Positions 35,028 to 44,071 of a stretch of 64,000 nt of DNA are shown in pieces. This stretch comes from Oryzomonas japonica (GTDB lineage: Bacteria; Desulfobacterota; Desulfuromonadia; Geobacterales; Pseudopelobacteraceae), in contig NZ_VZQZ01000006.1 in the NCBI RefSeq assembly GCF_008802365.1, positions 106,360 to 170,359 on the forward strand, given 5' to 3'. Within the stretch, counting starts at the first letter, position 1. The number at the start of each line of letters is the position of its first letter. A program made the translations under genes and the position numbers. The notes below the pieces were generated by a model, which ran no database searches, was not told the DNA's origin, and saw only the letters and a program-made list of their open reading frames with translations.

Positions 35028-36191
35028 ATGTCCGACATTACTCCAGCTACGACACGGCGGAATATCATGATCGTGGCAGGCGAGGCCTCCGGCGACATCT
35101 ACGGTGCCGACCTGGCCCGGGAAGCGCTCAAGCTGGACCCGTCCCTGCACTTTTTCGGCATCGGCGGAGCGCGCATGCGCGAGGCGGGGGTCGAGACCCT
35201 GGTGGATTCGGCCGATATGGCCGTGGTGGGACTGGTGGAGGTGCTCAAGCATTTCGACGTCATCTCGGGCGCGTTCCTCAAGCTGAAAAAGACCCTGTCT
35301 ACCGACCGGCCCGACCTGCTGATCCTGATCGATTACCCCGGATTCAACCTGCGCCTGGCCAAGGCGGCCCGCAAGGCCGGCGTCAAGGTCCTCTACTACA
35401 TCAGCCCGCAGATATGGGCCTGGCGCCAGGGGCGGCTAAAGAAGATGGCGCGGCTGGTGGATCACATGGCGGTCATTTTGCCGTTTGAAGCCCCCTTCTA
35501 TGAACGTGCCGGCGTGCCGGTTTCCTTTGTGGGGCATCCCATGAGTGATCTGGTCAAGGTTGTCGCTGAACGGGATGAAGCAGCCGAAAGCTTCGGGCTT
35601 GATCCTTCCCGAAGGATCATCGGGCTCTTCCCCGGCAGCCGCCGGAACGAGATCGACCGACTCCTGCCGGTGATCGTCGATGCGGCGGTTCTGCTGAAGA
35701 AACGCTTTCCCGACGCCCAGTTCGTTCTCCCCGTGGCGTCCACGCTGCACGATGACGAGATAACCCCGCAACTCACGGCAGCCGGCCTTGCGGTTACCAT
35801 CACCCGCGAGCGGATTCACGACCTGATCCGGGCCTGCGACGCCGTCATCTCCGTTTCCGGCACCGTCACCCTGGAAATAGCCCTGGTGGGCACCCCCATG
35901 GTGATCATCTACAAGCTCTCGCCCCTCACCTACCACCTGGCAAAGCGCCTGGTGAAGGTGGACAACATCGGCCTCTGCAATATCGTCGCCGGAGAAACCG
36001 TGGTCAAGGAACTCATCCAGAATGAGGCCAATCCCGCTTTGATTGCGGACGAGGTAGGTTCGATCCTGACGGATGCGGGCTATGCGGGGGCAATAAGGAA
36101 GAAGCTGGCGGCAGTCCGGGAAAAGCTGGGCGTCGGCGGCGCGTCCGCAAATGTGGCGCGACTGATACTGGCAACAATGGAAGATCAATGA
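35028..36191 (+). CDS. lpxB: Lipid A disaccharide synthase LpxB
   Basis: 387 residues from ATG 35028; in-frame GTG at 35025 and 35019 are possible starts with GAAGGGA upstream. LpxB family motifs: MIVAGEASGDIYGA at the N-terminus, YYISPQIWAWR, FVGHPMSD and FPGSRRNEI. A GT19 inverting glycosyltransferase that joins UDP-diacyl sugar and lipid X. The usual preceding hydrolase (LpxH or LpxI) is not encoded here; in relatives lpxI often sits in this gap, now occupied by gnnAB. msbA overlaps its stop by ATGA. Confidence 0.95.
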   Translation: MSDITPATTRRNIMIVAGEASGDIYGADLAREALKLDPSLHFFGIGGARMREAGVETLVDSADMAVVGLVEVLKHFDVISGAFLKLKKTLSTDRPDLLILIDYPGFNLRLAKAARKAGVKVLYYISPQIWAWRQGRLKKMARLVDHMAVILPFEAPFYERAGVPVSFVGHPMSDLVKVVAERDEAAESFGLDPSRRIIGLFPGSRRNEIDRLLPVIVDAAVLLKKRFPDAQFVLPVASTLHDDEITPQLTAAGLAVTITRERIHDLIRACDAVISVSGTVTLEIALVGTPMVIIYKLSPLTYHLAKRLVKVDNIGLCNIVAGETVVKELIQNEANPALIADEVGSILTDAGYAGAIRKKLAAVREKLGVGGASANVARLILATMEDQ

Positions 36192-37942
36192 AACCAACCC
36201 TGTTACGCACCCTCAGCTTTTTCAAGCCCTATTGGGGACTGTTGCTTGTCTCTGCACTCTGCTCGGCAGTCGTGGGGGGCATGGACGGCGCCTTCGCCTA
36301 TCTGGTGGAGCCGGTCTTGAAGAAGATCTTCGCCGGCAAGGACACCGGCATCTTCCTGCTGGTGCCGGTCGGGATCATCGCCCTGTTCCTGATCCGGGGG
36401 ATTACCCGCTTTACCTATGACACAGCCATCAAGCTGGCCGGCCAGAAGGCGATCCAGGATATCCGCAATACCCTGTATGCCAGCACGATCCGCCAGGATA
36501 TGGCCTTTTACAACCGCCAGGCCACCGGTGAGCTGATGTCGCGCATGACCAACGATATCTCCCAGATGCAGGAAGGGATCGGCCAGGTCGTCAGCGGGCT
36601 GTTCCGCGATACGATTTCTGCCGTGTCGCTTCTGGGGGTCATCTTTTACCGCAACTGGGAACTGGCCATCATCTCTTTCGTGGTAATCCCGGCCACGGCC
36701 TATCCCGCCCAGCTGATCGGCAAGAAGATCAAGAACGCCTCCGGTCGCAGCCTCAACGTCATGGGTGGGCTGACGGCCACCCTTCAGGAAACCTTTTCCG
36801 GGGTCAAGGTCATCAAGGCCTTTGGCCTGGAAAACCAGATAATCAGCCGTTTCCGCGCGACCAACCTGGAGTATTTTCATCAAATCCGCCGGTTTATAAA
36901 ATACGAATCCCTGGCCATGCCGGTTTCCGAAACCATCATCTCCCTAGGGGTGGCCGGCGTGATCTACTTCGGCGGCAGCCAGGTCATGTCGGGGCGCATG
37001 ACCGCTTCGGAATTTTTCTCGTTCATTGCCGCCATGGTCATGGTATTCACCCCGATCAAGAAGCTCCAGGGATCTTATAACGTGGTCCAGCGCTCAGCCG
37101 GCGCGGCGGAACGCGTCTTCAATCTCCTGGACGAACGCCGGGCCATCGTCGACCGCCCCGGCGCGGTGGATATCGGCCGTTCCTCCGGCCGGGTGGAGTT
37201 TCGCAACGTATCCTTCGGCTACGGTGCCGAACCGATCCTCCAGGACATTTCCCTAACCGCCGAAAGCAACCGGATGATCGCCCTGGTGGGCCCCTCGGGC
37301 GGCGGGAAATCGACCCTTGCATCCCTGATCCCCCGCTTCTATGACGTAAGCGAAGGCGCCATCCTCATCGACGGCCGTGATATTCGCGACGTGACCGTTG
37401 CCTCGCTCGTCTCCCAGATTGCCCTCGTGGATCAGGAGACGACCCTGTTCAACGAGAGTATTGCCGATAATATCCGCTACGGGAGGCCGGGCGCCCCTCT
37501 GGAGGAGGTGGTGGCGGCGGCCAGGGCCGCCTTTGCCCATGATTTCATCGAACAGTTGCCCGATGGGTACGACACCAACATCGGCGACCGGGGGCTGCGC
37601 CTGTCCGGCGGGCAGCGCCAGCGCATCTGTATCGCGCGGGCGCTCCTCAAAAATGCACCGGTCCTGATACTGGACGAGGCCACCAGCGCCTTGGACACGG
37701 AGAGCGAGCAGATGGTGCAAAAGGCCCTGGATAATCTGATGGTCAACCGCACCACCTTTGTCATTGCCCACCGTCTCTCCACCATACTGCATGCCGATAC
37801 CATCATCGTCCTGGAAAAGGGGCGTATCGTGGAACGCGGCTCCCATGAAGACCTGTTGAAAAACAGCAGTCTCTATAGCCGGCTGCACGCCCTGCAATTC
37901 AGCGACCGCACCACCGGTGACGACCCCAGCGCCGAGTCATGA
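36188..37942 (+). CDS. msbA: Lipid A export ABC transporter MsbA
   Basis: 584 residues: six membrane helices (about 1-310) fused to one ATPase domain (about 330-575), the normal MsbA design. The ATPase has Walker A GPSGGGKST, signature LSGGQRQR and Walker B VLILDEATSALD. MsbA flips core-lipid A across the inner membrane. Its context, between lpxB and an lpxL-type gene with overlaps on both sides, favours lipid A over drug export. Confidence 0.94.
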   Translation: MKPTLLRTLSFFKPYWGLLLVSALCSAVVGGMDGAFAYLVEPVLKKIFAGKDTGIFLLVPVGIIALFLIRGITRFTYDTAIKLAGQKAIQDIRNTLYASTIRQDMAFYNRQATGELMSRMTNDISQMQEGIGQVVSGLFRDTISAVSLLGVIFYRNWELAIISFVVIPATAYPAQLIGKKIKNASGRSLNVMGGLTATLQETFSGVKVIKAFGLENQIISRFRATNLEYFHQIRRFIKYESLAMPVSETIISLGVAGVIYFGGSQVMSGRMTASEFFSFIAAMVMVFTPIKKLQGSYNVVQRSAGAAERVFNLLDERRAIVDRPGAVDIGRSSGRVEFRNVSFGYGAEPILQDISLTAESNRMIALVGPSGGGKSTLASLIPRFYDVSEGAILIDGRDIRDVTVASLVSQIALVDQETTLFNESIADNIRYGRPGAPLEEVVAAARAAFAHDFIEQLPDGYDTNIGDRGLRLSGGQRQRICIARALLKNAPVLILDEATSALDTESEQMVQKALDNLMVNRTTFVIAHRLSTILHADTIIVLEKGRIVERGSHEDLLKNSSLYSRLHALQFSDRTTGDDPSAES

Positions 37943-38856
37943 AACGCATCCTTTGGCCCGCCCAAACGGCCCTGTTCTATCTGCTCACCCTGGCAGGGGC
38001 AATTCTCCCCGCCAGCTTCATTCAACCCGCCGGAAAGGCGGTCGGCGGCCTCATGGCCCTGCTGCTGTTCAAACGGCGGCGCATCGCCATCGACAATATC
38101 CGCCGGGCCCTCCCCTTCATGAAGCAACATCCCGCCTGGACCTGCCCCCTGGAAACCCCCGAGGAGATTGCCCGCGAATTGTTCCGGCATCTGGGAATTT
38201 CGCTGCTTGAGACCTGCCGGCTGTACCATGGCAGGGGGGACGCCATTATCAGCAGCGTCGAGATCAGGGGGAGCGAAAACTTCGAGCGCGCCCGGGCGCA
38301 CCACAAGGGGATCATCTTCGTAACCGGCCATTGCGGCAACTGGGAATTGCTGGCTCTGGCATTCTCCCGCACCTTTGACGCCCCCATGTCGGTCGTGGCG
38401 CGACGCCAGAACAACCCCTACCTCAACACCATGGTCGAAACCATGCGGCTGCATTACAACAACAAGGTCATCTACAAAGATGGCGGCCTGCGGCAGATGC
38501 TCGGCGTGCTGAAAAAGGACGGCATTATCGGTATCTTGGGGGACCAGGCCGTGTTTCCCGAAGACGGAACGCTGATCGATGTCCTCGGCAGAAAGGCCTG
38601 GGCCACCAAGGCACAGGTCATCATCGGTCGGAAAACCGGAGCCCCACTGGTCCCGGCCTTCATCCACCGCGAGGGGGCAAAGAGCGTCATCACCCTGTAT
38701 CCGGAATACGAACTGGGCAGCGACACGTCGGACGAGGGTATTCAGCGGGATGTTCAGGCCTTGTCGCGCTATGTGGAGAACTTCGCCGTTGCGCATCCGG
38801 CGGACTGGTATTGGGTGCATCGACGCTGGAAGCGGGCCGGAGAACCGTCATGCTGA
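37939..38856 (+). CDS. lpxL: Lipid A late acyltransferase, LpxL/HtrB family
   Basis: 305 residues. One N-terminal helix (about 10-30) anchors it to the inner membrane. The catalytic motif is HCGNWE (131-136, HX4E), followed by SVVARRQNNPYLN and GILGDQAVF, as in LpxL, LpxM and LpxP. It transfers a secondary acyl chain to a lipid A hydroxyacyl group. Only one such gene is present in the window. The start overlaps the msbA stop, and the end overlaps the PAP2 gene. Confidence 0.9.
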   Translation: MKRILWPAQTALFYLLTLAGAILPASFIQPAGKAVGGLMALLLFKRRRIAIDNIRRALPFMKQHPAWTCPLETPEEIARELFRHLGISLLETCRLYHGRGDAIISSVEIRGSENFERARAHHKGIIFVTGHCGNWELLALAFSRTFDAPMSVVARRQNNPYLNTMVETMRLHYNNKVIYKDGGLRQMLGVLKKDGIIGILGDQAVFPEDGTLIDVLGRKAWATKAQVIIGRKTGAPLVPAFIHREGAKSVITLYPEYELGSDTSDEGIQRDVQALSRYVENFAVAHPADWYWVHRRWKRAGEPSC

Positions 38857-39536
38857 ACAACAAGTATTTTGATTTCGGGCTGCCGCTCGCGGTGCTGATG
38901 GTGGCAACGGTGTTTATCGCCGTCACCGGGGTCGATCTTAAGGCGGCGACGTTTTTTTATATCAACGGCGCCTGGCCCGTGGGGGACGCCCAGCCGTGGC
39001 ATTTCCTGTACCTCTATGGACATTATCCCGCCTATATTCTTGGCGGGGCCGCATTGGCACTGTATGTGGCAGGTTTTGTCAAGCCGTACCTGGCGCCTTT
39101 CAGAAAAGGCGCCGCCTTCATGGTGATCCTGCTGATACTGGGCCCCGGCCTGCTGGTCAACACCGTATTCAAGGATGGCTGGGGCCGTCCCCGGCCCCGG
39201 GAGGTGGCTCAGTTTGGAGGCGAACGGACCTTCCACAGCCCCTGGGAAAGGGGCATCGCGGGCGACGGCAAGTCGTTTCCCTCCGGGCACGGCGCATCGG
39301 CTTTCTATCTGGCCATGCCGTTTTTTGCCCTGCGCCGTCGCTCTCCGCGGATCGCCCGGCGGGTATTCGTCCTCGGCATGTTGTACGGTATCGTGATGGG
39401 GGTGGCCCGCATCAGCCAGGGTGGGCACTTTGTCAGCGATGTCCTGTGGGCCTGGGGCGTCGTCCACCTCACGGCCGTGGCGCTCTACTACCTGATGGGA
39501 CTTGACCGGGAGCATATTCCCGATGGCGGGGTTTGA
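38850..39536 (+). CDS. PAP2-family membrane phosphatase, possibly a lipid A phosphatase
   Basis: 228 residues from ATG 38850, overlapping the lpxL stop by 7 bases. About five or six helices. All three PAP2 motifs are intact: KDGWGRPRP (108-114), PSGH (144-147) and R187 with H193 and D197 (ARISQGGHFVSD). The family includes LpxE (removes the lipid A 1-phosphate), LpxF and the phosphotransferase LpxT, as well as undecaprenyl-PP phosphatases. The position inside the lipid A operon favours an LpxE/LpxF-like role. Charge reduction at the outer membrane would give resistance to cationic peptides. The specific bond attacked is inference. Confidence 0.82.
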   Translation: MLNNKYFDFGLPLAVLMVATVFIAVTGVDLKAATFFYINGAWPVGDAQPWHFLYLYGHYPAYILGGAALALYVAGFVKPYLAPFRKGAAFMVILLILGPGLLVNTVFKDGWGRPRPREVAQFGGERTFHSPWERGIAGDGKSFPSGHGASAFYLAMPFFALRRRSPRIARRVFVLGMLYGIVMGVARISQGGHFVSDVLWAWGVVHLTAVALYYLMGLDREHIPDGGV

Positions 39537-39544
39537 GTCCTCCT

Positions 39545-40834
39545 ATGTTCTACGCGGTCTACAACATACTCGCCTTTGTGCTGCTCGTGCCGGTACTCAT
39601 CTACCACCTGTACCGCTCCATCGGCCGCGGCCGGCCCGCCGCGCTGGGCGAGCGTTTCGGGCATATTCCCCGATCGCGGCTCGACACCATCGCCAACCGC
39701 CCGGTGATCTGGCTGCACGCCGTGTCGGTGGGTGAATCCGTTGCCGCCCGGCCATTGCTCAAGGCGTTGCGCCAACGCTACCCCGGGCATGCCATCGTGG
39801 TTTCCAATACCACCGAAACCGGCCGCGGGGTGACCTCCGGCTTCCCCGAAAAAGACCTGTGCATCTACTTCCCTTTCGATTTTTTACCGGCGGTGCGCCG
39901 CACCCTGGACGCCGTCAAGCCGGCACTGGTCATCATCATGGAGACCGAGATCTGGCCCAATTTCAATCGGGAGGCGGCCCGTCGCGGCATACCGGTGATC
40001 CTGGCCAACGGCCGAATCTCGGACCGCTCCTATGGCCGCTACCTGAAGTTTGCCTGGTTCTTTCGCCACGCCCTGGAGTTTTGCTCTCACCTCTGCATGC
40101 AGACCGCCGCCGACCGGGAGCGGATCATCGCCATCGGTGCCCCGGCGGAGCGGGCGCTGGCCATGGGCAACCTGAAGTACGACACCCCCTGCCGTCACGT
40201 GCCCCCCGATGAGCGGGCGGCCCTGCGGAAGCGCTATGCCATCCCCGAAGGGATGACCGTCATCACGGCCGCCAGCACCCATCCCGGCGAGGAGGAATCG
40301 GTCCTGGCCGCTTATCGGGAACTCCTGGTGAGCCATGGCCCGCTCATGCTGGTCCTGGTGCCGCGCCATCCCGAACGGGCCGTCCAGGTCGCCGGGCTGC
40401 TGGAAAAAGCCGGGCTGCCGTTCCTGCGGCGCACGGCCCTGTCCGCGGATGTGACACCGCCCTTTTCCGGCGGCTCTGTGCTGCTGGTGGACACGGTGGG
40501 AGAATTGATGGACATCTACGCCCTGTCGGACGTGGCCTTTGTGGGGGGGAGCATCGTACCGACCGGCGGCCACAACCTGCTGGAACCAGCATCCCTGGGC
40601 ATACCGTTCATCTTCGGCCCCCACATGACCAATTTCCGGGAGATCGCGGCCTTGGTCCTGAAATACCGGGCCGGGGTCCAGGTCGAAGACGCCGCCGGTC
40701 TTGCTCCGGCCTGTTGCCGCCTGCTCGAAGATACTGCCCAGCGCCGGGAATTGAGCGCGAACGGGCTGGACATGGTGCGGGAGAACGGCGGGGCCACCGA
40801 GCGGCACATGGCGGTCATTGCCAACTATCTGTGA
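39545..40834 (+). CDS. waaA: Kdo transferase WaaA (KdtA)
   Basis: 429 residues from ATG 39545. An in-frame TTG at 39533 that overlaps the PAP2 stop is the alternative; neither has a strong ribosome site. An N-terminal anchor helix (about 1-20) is followed by a GT30 two-domain fold. Family motifs: HAVSVGES (the catalytic Glu), METEIWPNF, and GGSIVPTGGHNLLEP with IFGPH. WaaA attaches Kdo to lipid IVA. In this operon it is the last gene before an interruption by an unrelated lipoprotein gene. Confidence 0.95.
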   Translation: MFYAVYNILAFVLLVPVLIYHLYRSIGRGRPAALGERFGHIPRSRLDTIANRPVIWLHAVSVGESVAARPLLKALRQRYPGHAIVVSNTTETGRGVTSGFPEKDLCIYFPFDFLPAVRRTLDAVKPALVIIMETEIWPNFNREAARRGIPVILANGRISDRSYGRYLKFAWFFRHALEFCSHLCMQTAADRERIIAIGAPAERALAMGNLKYDTPCRHVPPDERAALRKRYAIPEGMTVITAASTHPGEEESVLAAYRELLVSHGPLMLVLVPRHPERAVQVAGLLEKAGLPFLRRTALSADVTPPFSGGSVLLVDTVGELMDIYALSDVAFVGGSIVPTGGHNLLEPASLGIPFIFGPHMTNFREIAALVLKYRAGVQVEDAAGLAPACCRLLEDTAQRRELSANGLDMVRENGGATERHMAVIANYL

Positions 40835-40966
40835 AACCGGGGCCTGAATGTGTGCGAGCCCTGGTAAAGGTGCCGTTACCCGATCAGAAGTATGATTTAT
40901 TTGTGACCATTGTTTTCTGAGATGAACAGACATTGTTTTTAGGTTAAATAATGTCGTTGAATGACG

Positions 40967-40972
40967 TATAAT
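40967..40972 (+). promoter_or_regulatory. Promoter -10 element for the beta-propeller lipoprotein
   Basis: A perfect TATAAT lies 45 bases before the start codon. The -35 is weak (TTAAAT at 40944-40949, 17 bp away). The 182-bp spacer is AT-rich, unlike the tightly packed genes before it. Confidence 0.45.
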
Positions 40973-41016
40973 AACAAACTTGCGATAATGACAAACAATC
41001 GGATGAGGTGTTTTTT

Positions 41017-42690
41017 ATGCAGAAGAGTCTGTGGCTGACAGCAGCGTTATTGCTTTCACTGTTCATTTCCGGGTGCGGCGGCTCCACGTCTGCAAGCACT
41101 ATTGCCAGCACTACCGATGCGTTTACCGCTAAGGATGTTTACCCGAATACGTTCTACGTCACTTCACCCAAAGGTGCGCCATATACCACATTCCATACCT
41201 ACTCGGGCGTCACGAGGTATGATTGGAACTACAATCCATCGGATACCGCCACCAGGGTCGGGACGTGGGCTCTATCCGCAACAGGCAGCACGGTCACGTT
41301 TAATGTCGACTCATCCACACCCGCCAAAACAATTACGGCCATCCAAAAAGTACACACGGATGCCACTAATTCGACGGTGGATTACTGGCTGGTCTACGAT
41401 GTCGCCAGCAAACAGAATTGCAGAATGTACCTGGATTCGCCGAAAACAACCTTTGGTGCCTATACATCATCCAATGCCGTAAGATACGGCTTGATGGGCG
41501 GGGCGATCCAGAAAAACACGCTCCCGACGGCCTTCTCCAATGTCTCTACGGTCGTGGGGATCACCGCCGTGGGGGACAGGGAAAAATCGACGCCCACATT
41601 TTCTGATTATACCGCCGCAAGAACCCCCCCGGTGAATATGGGCTTGCCTATCGGCATCACCACCATCGACGGGAAAACATTCTTTGTGCTGGACAACTAC
41701 AGCAATCGCGTCCACATCGTAACGCTCGATGCGAACGGCGCCGCCACAAGCGTCAAGACGCTGAGAACCGCGGCCGCCACCCCTGTTGATATCGTATTCA
41801 ACAATCCCGCCGATATAACCTGCGATGGAAAAAATCTGTATGTGACCGATACCTCGAATTACACGATCGATAAGATCGCGCTTAGTGTTGACGCCTCAGG
41901 TACTTATGTCGGAACCTTCTCGATTTTGGCGGGCAGCACCGGAGCAGCCGGGGCGATTGACGGCACGGGGAATACCACGACGACCACGACAACAAACGGT
42001 ACAATAACCACCAGCACCGCAACTGGGGCAGCGCGTTTCAGCGCCCCCGTCGGGATCACCACCGACGGAACGAACCTGTATGTCGTGGATAACCAGACAG
42101 TCCGCAAGATTACGCTGGTGCCTGACGGCGGCACGCCCCAGGTCACAACGTTGGCCGGTTCCCTCGGTGCTACGGGCTCGACGGACTCAACCGACGGCAA
42201 GGGGACATCCGCGCGCTTTAACCTCCCCCTGCGCATCACCACGGACGGGACCAACCTGTATGTGACGGACTACTACAACTACACCATCCGCAAGGTATCC
42301 ATCGCCACCGGTCTGGTGACGAGGATAGCGGGGACCAGCGGCACTTACGGCACGAACAGCACCGTGAGTGTCGCGTCGGGGGATCTCACGCTCTTCAACG
42401 GGCCAAACGGCATCACCACGGACGGCACCTACCTGTATGTGACCGATTGGGGGCGGGTTATCAATGGCAACCCGGCGCGCGGCCAGGTGGTATTCAGAAT
42501 AGCTCTTACCTCAAGCGGCTTTTCCGGCGCGGTTACGAGGATAGCCGGCACCCAGGACAAGGTCGGGTCTAATACGGGGACCGTCTCCACGGCTGATGCG
42601 TATTTTTGCGCTCCCATGGGCATCACTATGGACGGCACCAGCCTCTATGTGGCGGACTCCCAGAATTATACGATACGAAGGATAAAATAG
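41017..42690 (+). CDS. NHL-like beta-propeller lipoprotein
   Basis: 557 residues from ATG 41017 (GAGG eight bases upstream). The lipobox LFISGC gives a lipidated Cys after a 19-residue signal. Residues about 25-190 form a Thr/Ser-rich N-terminal domain of unknown type. From about 210 to the end, at least six repeats of the form GITTDGTNLYVTDxxNxTIRKI occur, a blade pattern of NHL propellers. A low-complexity Thr run lies near 325-340. Such proteins bind partners or ligands outside the cell; no catalytic residues are recognisable. It separates waaA from lpxK, has its own promoter and uses codons less GC-rich than its neighbours, suggesting insertion into the operon. Confidence 0.8.
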   Translation: MQKSLWLTAALLLSLFISGCGGSTSASTIASTTDAFTAKDVYPNTFYVTSPKGAPYTTFHTYSGVTRYDWNYNPSDTATRVGTWALSATGSTVTFNVDSSTPAKTITAIQKVHTDATNSTVDYWLVYDVASKQNCRMYLDSPKTTFGAYTSSNAVRYGLMGGAIQKNTLPTAFSNVSTVVGITAVGDREKSTPTFSDYTAARTPPVNMGLPIGITTIDGKTFFVLDNYSNRVHIVTLDANGAATSVKTLRTAAATPVDIVFNNPADITCDGKNLYVTDTSNYTIDKIALSVDASGTYVGTFSILAGSTGAAGAIDGTGNTTTTTTTNGTITTSTATGAARFSAPVGITTDGTNLYVVDNQTVRKITLVPDGGTPQVTTLAGSLGATGSTDSTDGKGTSARFNLPLRITTDGTNLYVTDYYNYTIRKVSIATGLVTRIAGTSGTYGTNSTVSVASGDLTLFNGPNGITTDGTYLYVTDWGRVINGNPARGQVVFRIALTSSGFSGAVTRIAGTQDKVGSNTGTVSTADAYFCAPMGITMDGTSLYVADSQNYTIRRIK

Positions 42691-42747
42691 TTGGATCGCC
42701 CTCTCCCCGCCGCCGGCTCAAGCGGCGACGGGGATGGGCCCATCGGG

Positions 42748-43833
42748 ATGGATTTGACCTCCTTTTCCACATATTGGCGCAGCGTCGCCACCGGAACACG
42801 AAAGGGGCTTGCCGGGCGCCTGCTGGTCCTTGCCCTGTCTCCCGTTGCCCTGCTCTATGCCTGCATCCAGATCATCCGCAGCACTCTGTACCAAAAACGC
42901 ATCCTGACGGTAAAACGTCTGCCGCGGCCGGTGATCTCGGTGGGCAATATCACCGTGGGGGGCACCGGCAAAACCCCCGCCACGGCCTTTATCGCCCGTG
43001 TTCTCCTCGCCCGCGGCATGAAGGTGGCGGTCCTGTCGCGCGGCTATGGCGGCGCCATGGAGGGACAGACCGCCATTGTCGCCGATGGGGATGCTATCCG
43101 TCTGGATGCCGGGCAGTGCGGTGACGAACCGTACCTGCTGGCCGCCACGGTGCCGGGCCTGATGGTGGTGATGGGGACCGACCGGCAGAGGGCCGGCATG
43201 CTGGCCATGGAACAGCTCTCTCCCGATATCTTCCTGCTGGATGACGGTTTCCAGCACCTCCGTCTCCAGCGCGACCTGAACATCCTGCTTGTGGACTGCG
43301 CGCATCCCTTCGGCAACGGCTGGACCCTGCCGGCCGGTCTGCTGCGGGAGCCGATAAGCGCCGTACAACGCGCCGACCTGGTTATCCATACCCGCTGTCC
43401 CCAGGGTTTTTCACCACCTCCCCTGGCGGGAAAACCTGCATGTTCGGCCCGCCATCGCCTTGGCGCGGCCCTCCCCCTGTCGGGCGGACCCTCGATCTCC
43501 TTTAACGATCTGCGGGGCACAAAGGTCCTGGCCTTTGCCGGCATTGGGGAGCCGGAGCCGTTTTTCGAGGAACTCCGTACCTTGGGGCTGGATGTGGTTC
43601 GCACCATCCCGCTTCCCGACCACGCCGCCTATACCCCCGACCAACTGGCCGGATTGGGCGAGGCCTTCCGGGGCAGCGGCGCCGAGTACGCCGTTACAAC
43701 GGAAAAGGACGGGGTGAAGCTGCGCCGCCTTGCACCGGAGTTTGCCCAAAAGGTCCTGCTCGCTCCGCTTGAGTTTGCCCTTGACGACCCCACCACCCTG
43801 ACGGGTCTCCTGAACAATTTGCTTCAAAAATAA
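42748..43833 (+). CDS. lpxK: Tetraacyldisaccharide 4'-kinase LpxK
   Basis: 361 residues from ATG 42748; an in-frame TTG at 42691 would add 19 residues of low quality. An N-terminal helix is followed by the Walker A SVGNITVGGTGKTP (about 69-82) and the LpxK signature LSRGYGG, then LDDGFQHLRL. The kinase phosphorylates the 4' position of the lipid A disaccharide. A GC hairpin (42705-42714 with 42724-42733) directly upstream could affect translation. Normally next to msbA; here it is displaced behind the lipoprotein gene. Confidence 0.93.
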   Translation: MDLTSFSTYWRSVATGTRKGLAGRLLVLALSPVALLYACIQIIRSTLYQKRILTVKRLPRPVISVGNITVGGTGKTPATAFIARVLLARGMKVAVLSRGYGGAMEGQTAIVADGDAIRLDAGQCGDEPYLLAATVPGLMVVMGTDRQRAGMLAMEQLSPDIFLLDDGFQHLRLQRDLNILLVDCAHPFGNGWTLPAGLLREPISAVQRADLVIHTRCPQGFSPPPLAGKPACSARHRLGAALPLSGGPSISFNDLRGTKVLAFAGIGEPEPFFEELRTLGLDVVRTIPLPDHAAYTPDQLAGLGEAFRGSGAEYAVTTEKDGVKLRRLAPEFAQKVLLAPLEFALDDPTTLTGLLNNLLQK

Positions 43834-43876
43834 CCGTTCCTGTGTCAAAATATATAGTTTATTACGGGATACACGC

Positions 43877-44071
43877 ATGCTGCCCGAACATCTGCAATCC
43901 ATACTTGCCTGCCCCATCTGCACGGGAAAACTCTCACTGTTCGACAAAGGCCGGTACATGCTGTGCCGCCCCTGCGGGGTGAAGTTTCCGATCCGCGAGG
44001 GTATCCCGGTCCTGCTGACGGACGAGGCCGAAGCGGTAACGCCTGAGGATACCGGAAAGGATGATCGATGA
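43877..44071 (+). CDS. Trm112/YcaR-family small zinc-binding protein
   Basis: 64 residues. CPIC (12-15) and CRPC (about 30-33) form a zinc ribbon, followed by the signature FPIREGIPVLL of the Trm112/UPF0434 family. Such proteins often stand beside lpxK, as here and in E. coli (ycaR). Eukaryotic Trm112 activates methyltransferases; the bacterial role is unclear. Its stop overlaps the waaF start. Confidence 0.85.
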   Translation: MLPEHLQSILACPICTGKLSLFDKGRYMLCRPCGVKFPIREGIPVLLTDEAEAVTPEDTGKDDR

